Assembly: GCA_017893485.1 (NCBI GenBank)
Contig: CM030360.1
Coordinates: forward strand, 16,291,971-16,355,970
Origin: Hemerocallis citrina
Lineage: Eukaryota > Streptophyta > Magnoliopsida > Asparagales > Asphodelaceae
Direction of reading: 5' to 3'
Length of the DNA: 64,000 bases
This document shows, piece by piece, positions 1 through 12,259 of the stretch. The position numbers were made by a program, and so were the translations under genes. The notes below the pieces were generated by a model. That model worked only from the letters and a program-made list of their open reading frames with translations. It had not been told where the DNA came from and did not search any database. Every line of letters begins with the position of its first letter. Positions within the stretch are counted from its first letter, which is position 1.

Positions 1-1130
1 TGGGCAGTTGGAACAGGAAGAAAGAAGGAAAAAAAAGGGGGGGGGGGGGGGGGGGAATGAGTAATGCTACATCCACTACCAATTTCACTACATTTCTCTT
101 CACTACCTTAGGTGGTACATTCCAATAGGTAGGAGAAGATAGAGTAGGTGGGGAAACTCTCCAATAGGAGTCTGCCACCTAAGGTAGTGAAGAGAATGAT
201 AGTGAGATTGGGAGTGGCTGAAGCATTACTCAAAAAAAAATTAAAGAAGGCGGCTGGCTTGGTGTGGAGGCACGGAACTCGGGAAGAGAGAGAAACACAG
301 AGAGAAGAAATAAGGCGTGGATTTTGATATGTGGATTTTCTGCAAAATCGAGTTTTTTTTCTTCTTCTCTTCTAATTTTCATTATGCAATCAAAGAACAT
401 GTTTGTTAATTGCTAATTTATTATAAACTAATTTTATTTTTCTAGGGTTTTGATGTACCATAGTTTTGAGAACACAATTTTGATTCCATATTATTTTTCT
501 ATTTTTCGATGGTTGTGTGTTTGATTTTTGTTCTTAATGCTTACAATTGTTTGGCCAATTTTTGTATAATTTATTGGATAATGAAAAAACCGAGAGGTAA
601 TTTGTGATTTAGAACTATAGAATTAAATATAATTGATTGAGCGAAATTAGAGATGATTTACTGCGATTGATGTGACTATAAAGAAATCCATAGAACTTAA
701 TGAGTCTTTAATTAATTAAATTTGCATAGAGATATTACAAACTGTTAGTTGGAGATATTTTTGATGTTGTTCGAGAAAAACATTAAATAATTATGAGATT
801 TTGGTCTATAACTTGGAAAAGTAAAATTTGTTATTACATGGAAGCATGAATTGTGTGGGATAAACTAGGTGATATCAAAAGCCCTAGAATTAATTTTGCT
901 ATTAACAAACAACCAAATTTCGGATTCTGTTCCTTTTAGTTAGTATAATTCTTTCCTTAGTTTAATTTAGTATTAGTTGCTATTTTATTCATAGTTCTGG
1001 TTTTCCAAATAGTGGTTAATCTAGTCAATTTTGGACTCAATAAAATAATTAGTCCTTGTGGGTTCAACACTCCTTTCACTTATCTATACTACTTGCTGCG
1101 TTTTTGTATACTTGCAAATAATTCACATCA
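1..1130 (+). repeat. 5' LTR of the outer gypsy element (left end truncated by window)
   Basis: This matches 14944-16416 along its length, apart from a MITE at 58-232 and a G-run at 37-55 absent from the partner. The right LTR is 1473 bp, so about 0.5 kb of this copy is missing off the left edge once the MITE is discounted. It ends in CACATCA at 1130. Confidence 0.85.
58..232. mobile_element. Small MITE with ~60-bp terminal inverted repeats
   Basis: The first ~60 bases starting TGAGTAATGCT are the imperfect reverse complement of the last ~60 ending AGCATTACTCA. The segment is absent from the sister LTR, so it inserted after the gypsy element. The target duplication is hidden by flanking G and A runs, so the superfamily is unresolved. 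Confidence 0.75.
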
Positions 1131-1135
1131 AGTTT

Positions 1136-1150
1136 TCGGCGCCATTGCTG
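1136..1150 (+). promoter_or_regulatory. Primer binding site of the outer gypsy element
   Basis: The sequence TCGGCGCCATTGCTG starts five bases after the LTR end. It is a variant of the TGGCGCCGTTGCC class of primer sites that plant Athila-type elements pair with tRNA-Asp. The tRNA identity comes from that family knowledge. Confidence 0.6.
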
Positions 1151-1297
1151 CAGACTACTTATTCTTTTATTGATATTGATAATTGCTAGATTGTTACTAA
1201 TTTTGGATTTTTTTTATTATTTTTTACTTTTTACTTTTTATTTTTTGTTTTTTGTTTTTTTTAATAGTCATATTTCAGGACATAGAAGTGTATCACA

Positions 1298-1618
1298 ATG
1301 GCAAACGATGAGGAAAACAAAGTTTTGAGAGACTATGCTATGCCCTCTCTTAATGGAGTAACATCAAACATAAAGAGGCTGATTATTGAAACTATTAATT
1401 TTGAAATTAAACCAGCAATCATTCAAATGATTCAACAGACTGTTCAATTTGGGGGATTATCGCACGAGGATCGTTATGTTCACATTGCAAATTTTCTAGA
1501 AATTTGTAACACTTTTAAGCACAATGGAGTATCAGATGATGCATTTCGATTGAGACTCTTTCCTTTTTCACTGAGAGATAAGGCTAAGACTTGGCTAAAT
1601 GTTCTACCACCCGGTGGT
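1298..1618 (+). pseudogene. gag: Gypsy gag, N-terminal part, cut by copia insertion
   Basis: The ORF starts MANDEENK and covers the N-terminal and first part of the retrotransposon gag domain (capsid protein packaging element RNA). It ends in the TSD gtggt at 1614-1618, where the copia LTR begins. The rest of the domain resumes after the second TSD copy at 11540. The apparent stop a few codons after 1618 belongs to the LTR. Interruption in the middle of a conserved domain, with a clean 5-bp duplication, is direct evidence of nested insertion. Confidence 0.85.
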
Positions 1619-3017
1619 TGTTGGATCCTGTAGGCTGAGCAACAAACACTAGAGGGGGGGTGAATAGTGTTTATCAAAAATAAATTGCGGAATAAATAAT
1701 TTCTCTCGGCACAGTCGACTTAGTGGTGAACCAGTCGACTGATATAGCCAAAATAAAAGAAATTTAAACTCTCGATGCAGTCGACTTATAGATAAGGCAG
1801 GCGACTGATGAAACAAAGAGAACAACTAATACTAGACTGATCAGTCGACTGATCCGAATCTGAGTCGACTGGCCAGACAAGTTTTGCAGAACTTAATTAA
1901 GCAAAAGTAAATGCAAACACAAGATAATCAATCACAGAGTACACAAGATATATCCTGGTTCGGTCCTCTCGACCTACATCCAGTCCCCAAGCAACCCACT
2001 TGAGATTTTCACTATTCTTGAAAAAATTACAAGAATACCCTACGACATTACGACAACAACCCTGTCTAACCCGTAGTCCTTTCTCTCAACCAGAGAAAGC
2101 AAACCCACTCTTCAACCAAGAGTGAAACGACACCGACTCTACAACCAAGAGTCAACAACCACTCTCCAACCGAGAGCAAAAGTACAGGAAGAATTTTTAC
2201 AATCAACCTATAGCCTTGTTGGTGTATGTGTTGATGCACGAGGCTAAATCACAAGGTTGACTTCTATACTCAGTCCAGAGCGAATTCAATGCTATACTGG
2301 ACTGAATGTAGAGAACCAAAGTGTATGAACTTTTAAAGCTTTGTTTCTCACAGAAAATCTCTTAGAAAGTTTTTCACTAGAATGCTCGGAAGTATATGAA
2401 TTCAAGTTGTGTTAAGTTCTGTACTTTTCAGAGAGATATGAAACTCTATATAAGGAGTTTTGATCTTCTGAACGTTGGAAAACGGTTACATAACTGTCAA
2501 CCAACGGATCAGGACTTTTGAATTTGAAAAACTTCGATTGAAAATCAGAAAACGGTCAAAAACTCTCGAACAGTCGACTGGGTTGCCATAAGAGTCGACT
2601 GATCAGAGTTTGAAAAATTTTAAACAGTTTTGTACTTATCAGTCGACTGGCAAAAGCTTAAGTCGACTGGTACTTAAAAGTTAAAATTCTTCAAACTGTT
2701 TTGACTTATTTTTGGGGGTTTTTAAGAGACACACATTGTAAAATTTTGAGTGTGTGTGTGTGTGTGTTGACAAGGCTTTACATCATACTAAGACTCAACA
2801 AGAAAATAAAATACAATGTTTATAACACATTTGAGCTTGAAGTCTTGAGTCTTGAGTCTTGAGTTTGAAATTTGATCCTTGTCTTCTTCATCTGTATCTG
2901 TTTGAGCTTGTTTGTTTGTTCAGCTAGAATTGTCTTTAGTCTCTGCACTGCAATGTTAGCTGTATAACATAGACACATGTTGTACTGTGTTGTGATCATC
3001 AAAATCAAGAATCAACA
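1619..3017 (-). repeat. 3' LTR of the Sirevirus-like copia element
   Basis: This 1399-bp LTR is nearly identical to 10135-11534. It carries nine exact AGTCGACT octamers by my count, a TG microsatellite near 2749-2767 and a TATA-like motif (ctatataagg near 2446 on the + strand). In element orientation it begins TGTTGATTC and ends GGATCCAACA. Confidence 0.92.
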
Positions 3018-3031
3018 TTCTCCTCCTTTTT
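3018..3031 (-). promoter_or_regulatory. Polypurine tract of the copia element
   Basis: On the minus strand, AAAAAGGAGGAGAA abuts the 3' LTR. This is the expected position for priming plus-strand DNA synthesis. Confidence 0.8.
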
Positions 3032-3518
3032 GATGATGACAACACAATAGCTGATAACAGTTTATAAACAGACATACAAGCATAGATTTTGAAAACTCCC
3101 CTATTAAAAACACAATATGCATACATAAAATAAAAAACTTGATATGCAGAATGTATCAGTCGACTGGAGAATAGATCAGGCGACTGACCATAACATGAAG
3201 GCATTATATCAAATATCATAGATGCAGCAAGTTTCATAGCTGTAGCAGCAGTCGACTGTATCCTTGGATAAGTCGACTGACCAGAGAGATTTTGAAAAAT
3301 ATTATGCTGAAGTTGTATCACAGATAAAACATAACACAGATAAAACATAACACACAAATAAAACATAACACACAGACATAATGAACTGAACACATTCTTT
3401 CTCTCCCCCTTTGGAATCATCAAAAAGCATAATAATAACAAGAGTTTGCATTAAAAAGAAGGTCTAATACATAGAAACAAAACGCATTAAAAAAAATTAC
3501 ATAAAAAGAAAGTAATCT

Positions 3519-4616
3519 TCAATCATCTTCTTCGGAGTCTTCGTCATCATGTTGAGAGGGAGGAGAAAACTGAGAAGTGAAGAGATGAGAGAGATGGGCT
3601 ACCTCAGAACCAATATGGTCTAGTTTGGAACCAAGGGATGAAAGATGTCTATCAACTGTGACTGAATGGTTCATTAGGTAAGACACACAGTCGTACATGG
3701 TTCGGGGATCATCATAATTGGCTTGAGGGAGAGGTGGATCATCAGAAGTAGAAGGTTGAGGGGCTCTAGGTCTAGAAGATGAACCTAAGGGAGCTTGGGA
3801 CATTGGAGGAGACCTAGGAGGTGACCGAGTAGGAGCATCAAGGAGTTTCATTCGTGCCAAACTAGCACGATCGAAACACTCATATCGAGAGACTACATTT
3901 GTCTCAGAATCTAGATCAACTCCAAAAGAAATAAAGACTCTAGTAAGGAAACCTCCAAAGGGTAGAAAATGAGTGTGGTCTTGAAAAAGTTTGGAAAATA
4001 AAACTTGACCCCAATCAACAGCTATCCTACCAAAAATTGCATATATAGCCTTTTGTAACTCAGTAGAATATTGATCATAACTTTCCTTTTTAGGAAGGAT
4101 GTTATAAGCTAATATTCTACCGACAAGCTTAGCAATTGGTCTTAGATTTCTGCTAGTCATTGGAAGTTGAGAATTTGGTAAGAGAATTCTAGATAATATT
4201 GAGGCATCATCTAGAATAACATCATCAAGATGAATTCCACCATCATCTATACCCAACATTGCATTAATCCTAGTCGGTGTTATAGTCATTTTAATATTTT
4301 TCACAGACGACCGGATTAAGACATCCCCATTTGGTTTTTGAACAATTCTCATATTTGTATAAAACAAATAAATGAGTTGGGGATAGTAGTTTGGTTGGTT
4401 GGATAAAGATAGAAACTCATAAAGACTACAGTTTTGAAACAGTGGAGTGAGGTTAAAACGATCTAAATCACCAAAATTTACAAATCTTCCAGGGAAGATT
4501 TGAATGGTACAAAATAGATACCAACGATCAAGTAGATCGGGACTCAAGAGGTATTGGGTGTATTCTTGTGAAGAGGATGTACCCTCGTGAGTTCTCTTAG
4601 ATCTTTTGGGTGCCAT
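3519..4616 (-). CDS. Extra ORF downstream of pol (env-position protein of unknown function)
   Basis: This is an intact ORF of about 365 codons starting MAPKRSKR, after pol and before the polypurine tract; an upstream in-frame ATG at 4637 is also possible. The N-terminal two thirds is a globular domain resembling the 'putative plant transposon protein' family of plant-element ORFs. The C-terminal third is Pro/Ser-rich and ends in an acidic tail (DDEDSEEDD). I see no signal peptide or clear membrane segment, so calling it an envelope would be unsupported. It is open while gag and pol are broken, which is notable. Function is unknown; the family match is from memory. Confidence 0.75.
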   Translation of the reverse strand: MAPKRSKRTHEGTSSSQEYTQYLLSPDLLDRWYLFCTIQIFPGRFVNFGDLDRFNLTPLFQNCSLYEFLSLSNQPNYYPQLIYLFYTNMRIVQKPNGDVLIRSSVKNIKMTITPTRINAMLGIDDGGIHLDDVILDDASILSRILLPNSQLPMTSRNLRPIAKLVGRILAYNILPKKESYDQYSTELQKAIYAIFGRIAVDWGQVLFSKLFQDHTHFLPFGGFLTRVFISFGVDLDSETNVVSRYECFDRASLARMKLLDAPTRSPPRSPPMSQAPLGSSSRPRAPQPSTSDDPPLPQANYDDPRTMYDCVSYLMNHSVTVDRHLSSLGSKLDHIGSEVAHLSHLFTSQFSPPSQHDDEDSEEDD

Positions 4617-5105
4617 TAGAGTTTTGAAAGGAGACAAGAAATCGAGATTTTACCAAGATGGAAGAGAGAGCAGCCAGCAGTCGACTTGAGATCTGGTCGA
4701 ATGAGCTTCTTCTTCTCTTGCCTTAGGGTTTGGAAAATTTGGGGGTGAAATTGAGATCGGTAAAAGTGAGAAAGAGGGGATGGTAAAGGGTTTTTAACAG
4801 AGAATTGGCGGCTCAGATGCAAGGAAGAGATCTCAACGGCTAAGATAAGAAGTCACGGGTGAGAATTTGAGCAGTTTTATCTCAAAAACTGTGATGAAGA
4901 CTCGCTGAAGACAATTTATCTCGCGACAGTCGACTGGTAGGGGTTATCAGTCGACTGAGTCGAGAAGAAAATAAAAATGTTATATCAACTAATCAGTCGA
5001 CTGGTATATGAACCAGGCGACTGGTAAGATAAAAAAAATGTATATGTTTAAAAAGCAGTTCAGTCGACTTATACACAAAGATAGTCGACTTAACAGAAGC
5101 CATGT

Positions 5106-8100
5106 TCAACAAGTATCAATAAAATCACAAATTCCAAGTTCTCTCCTTAACTTAATGAAAGTATCTTCTTTAAGGGGCTTGGTAAATATATCTGCTACTT
5201 GTTTATCAGTAGAGATAAAGTCTAAAGATATATCTCCTTTTAAAACATGATCACGTAGAAAATGATGTCGAATATCAATATGTTTCGTACGTGAATGTTG
5301 AATCGGATTTTTAGATAGATTAATTGCACTGGTATTATCACACATAATTGAGGGTTTCTCAAATGAAATACCATAATCTAACAAGGTTTGTTTCATCCAT
5401 AAAATTTGTGCACATGCCAAACTTGCAGCGATATATTCAGCTTCTGTGGTTGATAGGGATACGGAGTTTTGCTTTTTACTGCACCAAGATACTAGGGAAT
5501 GTCCCAAAAAGTGACATGTACCACTAGTACTCTTGCGATCAGTTTTGCTTCCAGCAAAATCGGCATCGCTATAAGACAAAAGTTGAAAGTTATCGGTGCG
5601 TGGATAAAATAAACCATATTCAGATGTGCCTTTAATATATCTTAAAATTTGTTTCACTGCTTTTAAATGAGATTCTTTAGGACTAGATTGATATCTAGCA
5701 CATAAACATACGCTGAACATAATATCTGGTCTACTTGCAGTAATATATAAGAGTGAACCAATCATACCTCGATAGAGTTTTTGATCAACACTCTTACCTA
5801 ATAAATCTTTGTCAAGAGTAGTAGTAGTAGCCATAGGTGTGGATTTACTACTAGTACAATCCATGTGAAAACGTTTGAGTAATTCCTTTGCATATTTGCC
5901 TTGATTGATAAATATGCCATTTGAGGATTGTTTAATTTGCAATCCAAGGAAATAATTGAGTTCACTCATGTGACTCATCTCAAATTCATTTTTCATGGTA
6001 TTAGCAAATTCTTGACATAGATTATTATTTGTAGAACCAAAAATTATATCATCAACATATATTTGTATGATTAAGATATCATTCTCAACTCTTTTGATAA
6101 ACAAAGTAGTGTCTACTTTACCTATTTCAAATCCTGTTTCTAAAAGAAAAGTTTTTAAACGATCATACCAAGCACGAGGTGCTTGTTTAAGACCGTATAA
6201 AGCCTTTTTCAATTTATAAACATGATCTGGAAATTGTTCATGTTCAAAACCTGGTGGTTATTTAACATAAACATTTTCCTTAATAAACCCATTAAGAAAG
6301 GCACTTTTCACATCCATTTGATAAAGTATAAAATTCATAAAGCAAGCAAAAGATAATAAAATACGAATAGATTCTAGTCTAGCAACAGGAGTATATGTTT
6401 CATCAAAATCTATACCTTCTTCTTGATTATATCCTTGGGCAACTAATCTAGCCTTGTTCCTTACAACTTGTCCTGATTCATCTAACTTATTCTTGAATAC
6501 CCATTTGGTACCAATGATAGTCTGATCAGGAGGTCTAGGAACTAAATCCCATACATCATTCCTTATAAATTGGTTTAGTTCATCTTGCATGGCATTCATC
6601 CAATATTCATTCTCACAAGCTTCTTGTATATTTTTCGGTTCAAAATCCAATAAGAATGCTGTATGAGAGATCATATTAACATGTGAACGTGTCTGAATAC
6701 CATGGGAGATGTCACCAATTATTAAGTCATGAGGATGATCTTTAACTTCAACAAATGACTTTGGTAAAGTTGAAGATATCTCAATTGGATCAGTCGACTT
6801 GACTTGTTCTTCAGTCGACTGCTTTACGTCAGTCGACTGGGATACCTTATCAGTCGACTTATCAGACAGATTAGTTTGCTCTAAGGATTTAATCACATTA
6901 TCTAAAGGTGATAACTCAGTTTCATCATCTTTATTTAATGTTGATGAAGGTAAGGATTCATCGAATGTAACATGCATTGATTCTTCAATAGTCATTGTAG
7001 ACTTATTGAAAATTCTATATGCTTTACTCCTATTTGAGTATCCCAAAAAGATACCCTCATTAGATCTAGGATCAAATTTGTCTAAATTATCTTTTGTGTT
7101 TAGAATAAAGCACTTGCAACCAAATGTCTTAAAGTAAGAGACTTTAGGAATTTTATTAAAAAATAACTCGTAACAAGTCTTCTTTAGTTTAGGTCTTAGA
7201 AGAATTCTATTCAAAACATAACAAACTGTAGCAACAGCTTCAGCCCAAAAATGCTTTGGTAGATTGCTTTCAACAAGCATAGTACGTGCGTATTCTTGCA
7301 AAGTCCTATTTTTCCTTTCAACCACACCATTTTGTGGTGAAGCTCTAGGAAATGCAAATGAATGTGTTATACCATTCTTGTTGCAATATTCTGTAAATGT
7401 TTCATTTTCAAATTCTCCACCATGATCACTTCTAATAGTGACTATGGTTAGAGATCTTTGATTTTGAACACGTTTACAAAAATGTGCAAACTCTTCAAAA
7501 GCATCATTTTTATGTTTTAAAAAGAATGTCCAAGTGAATCTTGAAAAATCATCTACTAAAACAAACACATATCTACTTTTATTTAAAGAAGCAACTCTAG
7601 TAGGGCCAAATAAATCCATATGAATTAATTCAAGTGGCCTATTAGTAGAGATTACGTCTTTTGTTTTAAAAGTGGATTTGATTTGTTTTCCTAGTTGACA
7701 TGCATTACATAGCTTATCCTTTTTAAAGGATAGTTTTGGCAGTCCTTTAACTAGGTTATATTTAGATAATTTTGAGAGATTTTTCATGTTCACATGTCCA
7801 AATCTTCTATGCCATAACCAAGATTCATTGTTAGAGGCTATTAAACAAAAATCATTTGAAAAATCATTGTATTCAAACACAATTCATAAATATTATTTTT
7901 ACGAAATCCTTGAAAAATAACATTTTGCATAGTAGAATCATAAATTAAGCATGCATCTTTTTCAAAAACTATTTTATAACCTTTATCACACAATTGACTA
8001 ATACTTAAGAGATTATGCTTTAAACCATTAACCAATAGCACATTTTCTATAATAGGGTTAGATATTTTACCGACCATGCCAATACCGATGACTTTGCCTT

Positions 8101-8224
8101 TGTTGTTATCTCCAAAGGTGACGGTTCCTCCATCTAAATTTCGAATGGTGGATAGTAGGTTGGCATGCCCTGTCATGTGTTTTGAACATCCGCTGTCTAA
8201 TATCCAGCGTTCTTTCTTGGGTAC
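5106..8224 (-). pseudogene. pol: Copia pol: protease, integrase, RT, RNase H (one frameshift, one stop)
   Basis: Reading leftward: a DSGCSKHMTG protease motif near 8170-8200; integrase with an HHCC knuckle (HRRFGH ... CNACQLGK) and the D, D, E residues in [14 protein letters not shown] and VVERKNR (about 7800-7300); reverse transcriptase with YVDDIIFGS (near 6050); and RNase H with SDADFAGS and CDNTSAINL, ending 5106. A 1-nt frameshift near 7880-7890 separates protease from integrase. An in-frame TAA at 6258-6260 replaces an expected glutamine codon inside RT. Between integrase and RT, 6785-6865 encodes four (K/Q)ST(D/E) peptides from repeated AGTCGACT octamers. Confidence 0.9.
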
Positions 8225-8277
8225 CTATAAAAAATTTAAGGTAAATATGGTACCCTTTTTATTGGGTCCAAAGCACA

Positions 8278-10107
8278 TTAGTTTGGGGGAAACCAAACCC
8301 ATGAAGAGTTTGATCTTCCTCCATAAGCAGGAATATAATAGGTAGAATTACACACATTCAGTATATAAGAATTGATATAAGCAATTCTATCATTCTGATT
8401 AAGACTGATTGGAACCCATACTAGTTTGTTCTGTCCAGTCGACTTACCAGTGTTGCTCAGTAGACTGTTGGTGTACATCAGTCGACTGGTAGATGCACTA
8501 GGTCGACTTATAAGAGGTTTTGATCTCGTGAAATAAGATCCACTTTCTCTAGACAGACGACTGGTTGTATGGTTCAGTCGACTTAACCGAATGTTAGTAT
8601 TACTCTTATCACTGAAAGTAACAACCTTTGGCTTTGCAAAGAAATCATACAACTTGTGTGTAACACTGGAAATAGATGCTGATTTATTCTTACTAGTATT
8701 TAAAACAGGAGATTCTTTTATAGAAGATTTCTTAAAACCAAGTCCAAATTTTTGACTAGATGTAACTTGATGATGAAGCATATCATTTAAATTCTCTTTG
8801 CCTTTGTTAAACTTAGACACGTTCTTTGAAATCTCTTCATAATTCTTTTTGAGAGTTTCAAGATCAGTATCTAAACTTGCAATGCGAAAATTTAAGGATT
8901 TTACTTCCTTATCAAGGTTAAGATTTTCTTGATTAAGTGTTTGATTCACTTTCTCAAGATTCTTAACTCTAATCTTTTCTTTCTTTAACTCCTGGAATAT
9001 TTCATTAAAAGCATCAAGAAGATCTTCGGAATCATAATCATTACTTACATGTTCTTGTGCAGCCATAAAACATACATTTGCCACTTCGTTATTTTCATCC
9101 GTTTCTTCTTCGGAAGATGAATCACTATCATCCCATGTGGCTTGATAGGCCTTTTTGTTCTTGGCAAATTTGTTCTTTGGATATTTGTCCTTCTTGAAGT
9201 TGGATGATTTTCCCTTGTTCTTTGCATTTTCTAAGGGACAATCCTTCTTCATGTGACCTATTTTATTGCACCTGAAACATGTAGGAGGGTCATTAGAATC
9301 TTTAATTTTAGAATGAAACTTACCCTTCTTTAAGAACTTCTTGAATTTCCGAGTGAACATTGCTATTTCTTCTTCATCTTCTTCCTCATCTTCTTCCTCA
9401 TCTTCTGAGTCAGTCATGGCTTTAAAAGCCAATGATTTCTTCTTTGCTTGGTGTGATTCAGTATCTTTTTTTCGATCTTCAAGTTGGACCTTATATGCCA
9501 TGAGATTACCAACAAGATTCTCGAGAGTAAGTGTTGACAAATCATTCGCTTCCTCTATTGCTGTGGTTTTCTTCTCCCATTCTGGAGTGAGTGCTCGTAG
9601 AACTTTTCTGACCATCTCTGCTTAGGTATAAGTTTTTCCAAGCACCACAAGAGAGTTTGTGATGTCTGTGAATCTTGTAATCATCTCAGACACAGTCTCA
9701 TTGTCCTTCATTCTGAACATCTCAAACCTGTGGACAAGAACAGAAATTTTAGACTCTTTTACTCTATTTGTTCCTTCATGTGTTACCTCGAGTGTATGCC
9801 AAATTTGATATGCGGTTGTAGCATTGGATACACGGTTGAATTCTTCCTTCGTTAGTGCACAAAATAAAGCATTCATTGCTTTGGCATTGTTCATAGTCTG
9901 ACTCTTTTGATCATCATTCCATTGTGCATATGGAATGGTAGGGGCAGTATATTCCGTCTCTGTCATTTGCCATATCTCATAGTTGATTGATTGGAGATAG
10001 ATTCGCATTCGGCACTTCCAATAATTGTAGTTCGTTCCATCAAATAGTGGTGGCCGTTGTGTAGATTGGCCTTCATGGTACTGATTTGTATATAAAGTAG
10101 TTGCCAT
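8278..10107 (-). pseudogene. gag: Copia gag with CCHC knuckle and coiled coil (one stop, frameshift to pol)
   Basis: The likely start is the ATG at 10105-10107 (MATTLYTNQ), 14 nt inside the primer site; the longer ORF only runs back into the LTR. The N-terminal half is a UBN2/copia-type gag domain (FDGTNYNYW). An in-frame TAA at 9622-9624 interrupts it, and the same frame resumes at once. Next come an acidic stretch (DSEDEEEDEEEDEEE), the zinc knuckle CFRCNKIGHMKKDC (about 9236-9280) and a coiled coil. The C-terminal tail near 8430-8590 contains SRL/KST peptides made by AGTCGACT octamers. Between 8278 and 8230 the frame changes and a TAG separates gag from protease. Confidence 0.88.
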
Positions 10108-10120
10108 AGCCTGTAACCTT

Positions 10121-10132
10121 GCTCTGATACCA
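10121..10132 (-). promoter_or_regulatory. Primer binding site, initiator tRNA-Met
   Basis: On the minus strand TGGTATCAGAGC lies two bases from the end of the 5' LTR. It is the standard copia primer site complementary to initiator tRNA-Met. Confidence 0.92.
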
Positions 10133-10134
10133 AG

Positions 10135-11534
10135 TGTTGGATCCTGTAGGCTGAGCAACAAACACTAGAGGGGGGGGGTGAATAGTGTTTATCAAAAATA
10201 AATTGCGGAATAAATAATTTCTCTCGGCACAGTCGACTTAGTGGTGAACCAGTCGACTGATATAGCTAAAATAAAAGAAATTTAAACTCTCGATGCAGTC
10301 GACTTATAGATAAGGCAGGCGACTGATGAAACAAAGAGAACAACTAATACTAGACTGATCAGTCGACTGATCCGAATCTGAGTCGACTGGCCAGACAAGT
10401 TTTGCAGAACTTAATTAAGCAAAAGTAAATGCAAACACAAGATAATCAATCACAGAGTACACAAGATATATCCTGGTTCGGTCCTCCTGACCTACATCCA
10501 GTCCCCAAGCAACCCACTTGAGATTTCCACTATTCTTGAAAAATTACAAGAATACCCTACGGCGTTACGACAACAACCTTGTCTAACCCGTAGTCCTTTC
10601 TCTCAACCAGAGAAAGCAAACCCACTCTTCAACCAAGAGTGAAACGACACTGACTCTACAACCAAGAGTCAACAACCACTCTCCAACCGAGAGCAAAAGT
10701 ACAGGAAGAATTTTTACAATCAACCTATAGCCTTGTTGGTGTATGTGTTGATGCACGAGGCTAAATCACAAGGTTGACTTCTATACTCAGTCCAGAGCGA
10801 ATTCAATGCTATACTGGACTGAATGTAGAGAACCAAAGTGTATGAACTTTTAAAGCTTTGTTTCTCACAGAAAATCTCTTAGAAAGTTTTTCACTAGAAT
10901 GCTCGGAAGTATATGAATTCAAGTTGTGTTAAGTTCTGTACTTTTCAGAGAGATATGAAACTCTATATAAGGAGTTTTGATCTTCTGAACGTTGGAAAAC
11001 GGTTACATAACTGTCAACCAACGGATCAGGACTTTTGAATTTGAAAAACTTCGATTGAAAATCAGAAAACGGTCAAAAACTCTCGAACAGTCGACTGGGT
11101 TGCCATAAGAGTCGACTGATCAGAGTTTGAAAAATTTTAAACAGTTTTGTACTTATCAGTCGACTGGCAAAAGCTTAAGTCGACTGGTACTTAAAAGTTA
11201 AAATTCTTCAAACTGTTTTGACTTATTTTTGGGAGTTTTTAAGAGACACACATTGTAAAATTTTGAGTGTGTGTGTGTGTGTGTTGACAAGGCTTTACAT
11301 CATACTAAGACTCAACAAGAAAATAAAATACAATGTTTATAACACATTTGAGCTTGAAGTCTTGAGTCTTGAGTCTTGAGTTTGAAATTTGATCCTTGTC
11401 TTCTTCATCTGTATCTGTTTGAGCTTGTTTGTTTATTCAGCTAGAATTGTCTTTAGTCTCTGCACTGCAATGTCAGCTGTATAACATAGACACATGTTGC
11501 ACTGTGTTGTGATCATCAAAATCAAGAATCAACA
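10135..11534 (-). repeat. 5' LTR of the Sirevirus-like copia element
   Basis: This 1400-bp LTR is the partner of 1619-3017. Differences are scattered substitutions (for example near 10488 and 10561) and 1-bp homopolymer changes. It has the same nine AGTCGACT octamers and drives the minus-strand element. Confidence 0.92.
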
Positions 11535-12259
11535 GTGGTATTACTACTTGGGAGGGACTTGTACAAAAATTTCTTGCATTTTTGCCAGCAAAGACATCGA
11601 AACTATGGAATGACATTACCACATTCACTCAATTCGAGACCGAGTCATTATATGATGCATGGGAGAGGTAAGAAGAGCTATTGGGAAAGTTTCCTCATCA
11701 TGAACTTCCGAAGTGGCTACAAGTGCAAACATTCTATAATGGTTTGGGAGCTACAAATCGATTTATGGTTAAAGCAACAGCTGGAGGTGCACTTATGAGC
11801 AAAACTCATGAAGCAACCTATGAATTTTTAGAGGAGATGGCATCTAATAATTACCAGTGGTCTTCAGAGAGAACAATGCCAAGAAAAGTAGCTGGAGTTT
11901 TTGAACTTGATTCTATTACTACTTTAACTGCAAAAATTAATATTTTATCTCAACAAATAGGTAATATGAATGTTAATGCTATTCAATCTAATATGATTTA
12001 TGATCTTTGTGCAGAAAATTACTCAAGTGCAGATTGCCAAGTGGGGAACCCTTTTGCTCCATCAAATGTCGAACAAGCAAATTTTGTGTCAAACTTTCAA
12101 AGGCAAAACAACCCTTATGCAAACACATATAATCCAGGATGGAGAAATCACCCCAAATTTTCTTGGAATAATAATCAAGGAGGAGCTAGACCACAACAAA
12201 ATTTTCAACAACAAGAAAAGAAGCCGACACTTGAGAAGATGTTCATGCAGTACATGTAA
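11535..12259 (+). pseudogene. gag: Gypsy gag, C-terminal part, after the copia insertion
   Basis: After the second TSD copy (11535-11539) the gag domain resumes (GLVQKFLAFLPAKT...). A TAA at 11669-11671 interrupts it after DAWER. The long open part at 11681-12259 contains the FPHHELPKWLQVQTFYNGL block typical of plant gypsy gag and a Gln/Asn-rich tail. The frame stops at 12257-12259 and degenerates before the protease ORF. No CCHC knuckle is visible. Confidence 0.8.

Larger units (their letters stand above)
1619..11534 (-). mobile_element. Sirevirus-like Ty1/copia retrotransposon, nearly complete, nested
   Basis: This 9,916-bp minus-strand element has LTRs 1619-3017 and 10135-11534, each bounded by TGTTG and CAACA, and the 5-bp TSD gtggt at 1614-1618 and 11535-11539. 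Reading leftward: 5' LTR, tRNA-Met primer site, long gag with CCHC knuckle and coiled coil, pol (protease, integrase, RT, RNase H), an extra ORF, polypurine tract and 3' LTR. Size, gene order, coiled-coil gag and extra 3' ORF resemble Sireviruses. By eye the LTRs differ at about a dozen positions in 1.4 kb, so insertion is recent, yet the ORFs carry two nonsense codons and two frameshifts. Confidence 0.93.
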
